Part shown: positions 11,635 through 12,989 of the stretch, piece after piece | Layout of the letters: the number at the start of each line of letters is the position of its first letter | How positions within the stretch are numbered: position 1 is the stretch's first letter | Assembly (NCBI GenBank): GCA_030672315.1 | Contig: DAOVGQ010000017.1 | Span: 1 to 12,989, forward strand | Length of the DNA stretch: 12,989 nucleotides | From: Candidatus Aenigmatarchaeota archaeon | GTDB taxonomy: Archaea > Aenigmatarchaeota > Aenigmatarchaeia > QMZP01 | Direction of reading: 5' to 3' | Program-made: the position numbers and the translations under genes | The notes under the pieces: generated by a model | What the model saw: the letters and a program-made list of their open reading frames with translations, nothing else | The model's database searches: none | Told to the model about the DNA's origin: nothing

Positions 11635-11658
11635 CAATAGATATGGTTTGCAAGGAAT

Positions 11659-11668
11659 ATTTATAAAT
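11659..11668. promoter_or_regulatory. Palindromic TATA box shared by ABCE1 and the divergent membrane protein
   Basis: ATTTATAAAT is self-complementary. It is centred 25-26 bases before ATG 11689 (a leaderless start on the plus strand) and about 90 bases before ABCE1 ATG 11573. Confidence 0.6.
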
Positions 11669-11688
11669 CACCAGGGCCATATTTTATT

Positions 11689-12540
11689 ATGGTCAACTTC
11701 GGTGACGCCCTCAGGAAAGGCCTTGGGTTCTGTATAGAGCCGAAGAGGTGGCTGCCGCTTCTGATACTCGATGTCGCTGTCCTTGCTGTAGTTGTGGTGA
11801 CACTGCTTAGCGGGATGAGCGGGTTGATAGGCAGCCTTCTTGAGGCCCAGAGCAATCCCCTTGCCTTGGTGTCCCTTGCGGGATACTTTATAGGTTTCAT
11901 GCTGCTTGGAACTGCCTGGTACATCCTGAGGATATGGATAATGGGCTCCATCATACACCAGTCATTCAGGCCCAAGGAGTTTAAAATGGGATATATGCTG
12001 TCTCTGGGAAGGCTTCACAAAGTCATTGCTGCTGTCTTAATCGTGGCGATTATATCCAGCCTGGCAGGCGCAATTCCCTATGTGGGGTGGATTTTCGGCC
12101 TGGTCATAGGCTGGGTGTTCTTCTTCATCTTCCAGGGCATCATAATCGACAACCTTGGCATAATAAGCACACTCAAGAATTCCTGGGGCATATTCAGGAA
12201 GAGCCCCTTTGATGTCTTTATTGCATGGCTCCTCATAGCCGTGATATCAATCCTTATACTGGGCATGTTCGCTCTCCCCCTCATGGGCATGTTCTTTGGC
12301 ATGCTCTTCAGCTCAATAATGGCATCAGGGAGCATGGGACCTGGTGTGGCCGCCCTTCTCACTATTTACCTCCAGAGCAATCTGGCCACAGTGGTTGCGC
12401 TCGGCTTCATAGCCCTCGTGGGCCTTGAGCTCTCCCAGGTCTTTGCAATAAAGGCCCAGACCGAGTTCTACCTCCAGCTGAAGAAAAGGTTCCCGAGCAT
12501 ACTGAAGATGTTCAAGGACAGGGTTGGAAGGTTTTTTTAA
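11689..12540 (+). CDS. Six-helix membrane protein of the archaeal DUF7847/DUF4013-like type
   Basis: The protein has 283 aa. Hydrophobic segments are at about residues 21-42, 58-84, 110-130, 133-154, 174-207 and 218-250, with short basic ends. The piece DNLGIISTLKNSWGIFRKSP before the fifth segment has the 'helix-NS-W/Y-x-x-x-R-x-x-P' look of the archaeal integral membrane family related to the glycerophosphodiester phosphodiesterase membrane domain. No catalytic residues are visible, and the function is unknown. ATG 11689 is 25 bases after the palindromic TATA box, so the mRNA is probably leaderless. The gene is divergent from ABCE1 and ends 21 bases before the next start. Confidence 0.7.
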   Translation: MVNFGDALRKGLGFCIEPKRWLPLLILDVAVLAVVVVTLLSGMSGLIGSLLEAQSNPLALVSLAGYFIGFMLLGTAWYILRIWIMGSIIHQSFRPKEFKMGYMLSLGRLHKVIAAVLIVAIISSLAGAIPYVGWIFGLVIGWVFFFIFQGIIIDNLGIISTLKNSWGIFRKSPFDVFIAWLLIAVISILILGMFALPLMGMFFGMLFSSIMASGSMGPGVAALLTIYLQSNLATVVALGFIALVGLELSQVFAIKAQTEFYLQLKKRFPSILKMFKDRVGRFF

Positions 12541-12542
12541 AT
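12532..12542 (+). promoter_or_regulatory. TATA box inside the 3' end of the membrane-protein gene
   Basis: TTTTTTTAAAT overlaps the last codons and stop of the preceding gene. It is centred 25 bases before ATG 12562, so the GTPase gene can be transcribed leaderless on its own. Confidence 0.5.
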
Positions 12543-12561
12543 CTTCTCCCAAAGATTTCTT

Positions 12562-12989
12562 ATGCTTGTAGGTCTTGTTGGAGCCCCAAACTCCGGGAAG
12601 AGTACCTTCTTCAGGGCAGCCACCCTGAGCAGCGCAGAGATTGCCAGCTACCCCTTCACCACAATAAAGCCCAATCAGGGAGTCGGCTACCTGACCACGG
12701 AGTGTCCCTGCAAAAGGTTGGGGGTCAAGTGCGACCCCCAGAACTCCAGATGCGAGTCAGGAACGAGGATGGTTCCTGTAAAGCTCCTTGATGTGGCCGG
12801 CCTGGTTCCGGACGCCCACAAGGGTAAGGGAATGGGAAACCAGTTCCTCAATGATTTGACGCAGGCCTCGGGCCTCATACATGTCCTTGATGCATCAGGG
12901 AAGACCAATTCAGAGGGAAAGCCCGATGCCTGGGACCCTGAAAAGACAAAGGAGATGCTCGAGTACGAGATTGACGAGTGGCTCAGGGA
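12562..12989 (+). CDS. ychF: YchF/OLA1-type GTPase, archaeal form (3' truncated by window)
   Basis: The first 142 residues are visible. The G1 loop is GAPNSGKST (8-16). The switch I region IASYPFTTIKPNQGVGY and the switch II region LLDVAGLVPDAHKGKGMGNQ (75-94) are family hallmarks. LIHVLDASG follows. Four cysteines (C48, C50, C57, C64) in ECPCKRLGVKCDPQNSRC form a likely metal or structural loop typical of the archaeal branch. The family binds ribosomes and prefers ATP in several members; the nucleotide-specificity motif and the TGS domain lie beyond the window. No ribosome site precedes the ATG, in keeping with a leaderless start from the TATA box at 12532-12542. It follows the membrane protein by 21 bases. 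Confidence 0.9.
   Translation, partial: MLVGLVGAPNSGKSTFFRAATLSSAEIASYPFTTIKPNQGVGYLTTECPCKRLGVKCDPQNSRCESGTRMVPVKLLDVAGLVPDAHKGKGMGNQFLNDLTQASGLIHVLDASGKTNSEGKPDAWDPEKTKEMLEYEIDEWLR

Noticed and set aside
1..12989. CRISPR array, insertion sequence or integrase
   Set aside because: No regularly spaced repeats and no transposase or integrase motif were found in either strand.

Overview
The window is archaeal. It encodes a complete ABCE1/Rli1 ribosome-recycling ATPase and the start of an archaeal YchF-type GTPase. Several promoters are a TATA box about 25-30 bases before the start codon, which implies leaderless mRNAs. The many short proteins of no recognisable family, and the look of the paired small proteins at 7526-8550, suggest a DPANN-type lineage (Woesearchaeota/Pacearchaeota-like). 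That placement is an impression from the proteins and has not been tested.

Left part (1-3418), AT-rich and accessory in character. It holds the 3' end of an unknown gene with a Tyr/Ser-rich tail. Next is a small secreted protein with a structured leader and a hairpin terminator. A single-chain nucleotidyltransferase-HEPN protein with a Lys/Ala-rich tail follows on the minus strand. Then comes a minus-strand run of three very small proteins (39, 38 and 42 aa), two of them single-pass membrane peptides. A palindrome at the predicted transcription start precedes this run, and a stretch of about 160 bases dense in hairpins lies further upstream.

Centre (3419-8918), a divergent module and the most likely place for something undescribed. 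On the minus strand are a 56-aa two-helix membrane protein, a 573-aa protein of unknown family with a helix-turn-helix-like segment, and a 613-aa TIM-barrel protein. The last carries an endonuclease IV/xylose-isomerase-like metal-ligand pattern split by an insertion of about 250 residues. The two large genes share a related leader containing a 7-bp hairpin and a repeated short block. On the plus strand, starting from the same 95-base divergent promoter region, are two tandem paralogues of about 170 aa and a polytopic membrane protein.

Right part (8919-12989), mostly core. A tRNA-Gly(CCC) gene with encoded CCA overlaps the stop codon of a four-helix membrane protein. ABCE1 lies on the minus strand, divergent from a six-helix membrane protein across a shared palindromic TATA box. 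The YchF-type GTPase runs off the window end.

Three sites (after the secreted protein, after the small-peptide run and after the tRNA) share one layout in the same orientation: a hairpin, a short T-run, then a conserved tail resembling TGTATTGTCAACTTAACGG. This looks like a terminator or 3'-end element family, or the end of a small repeat.
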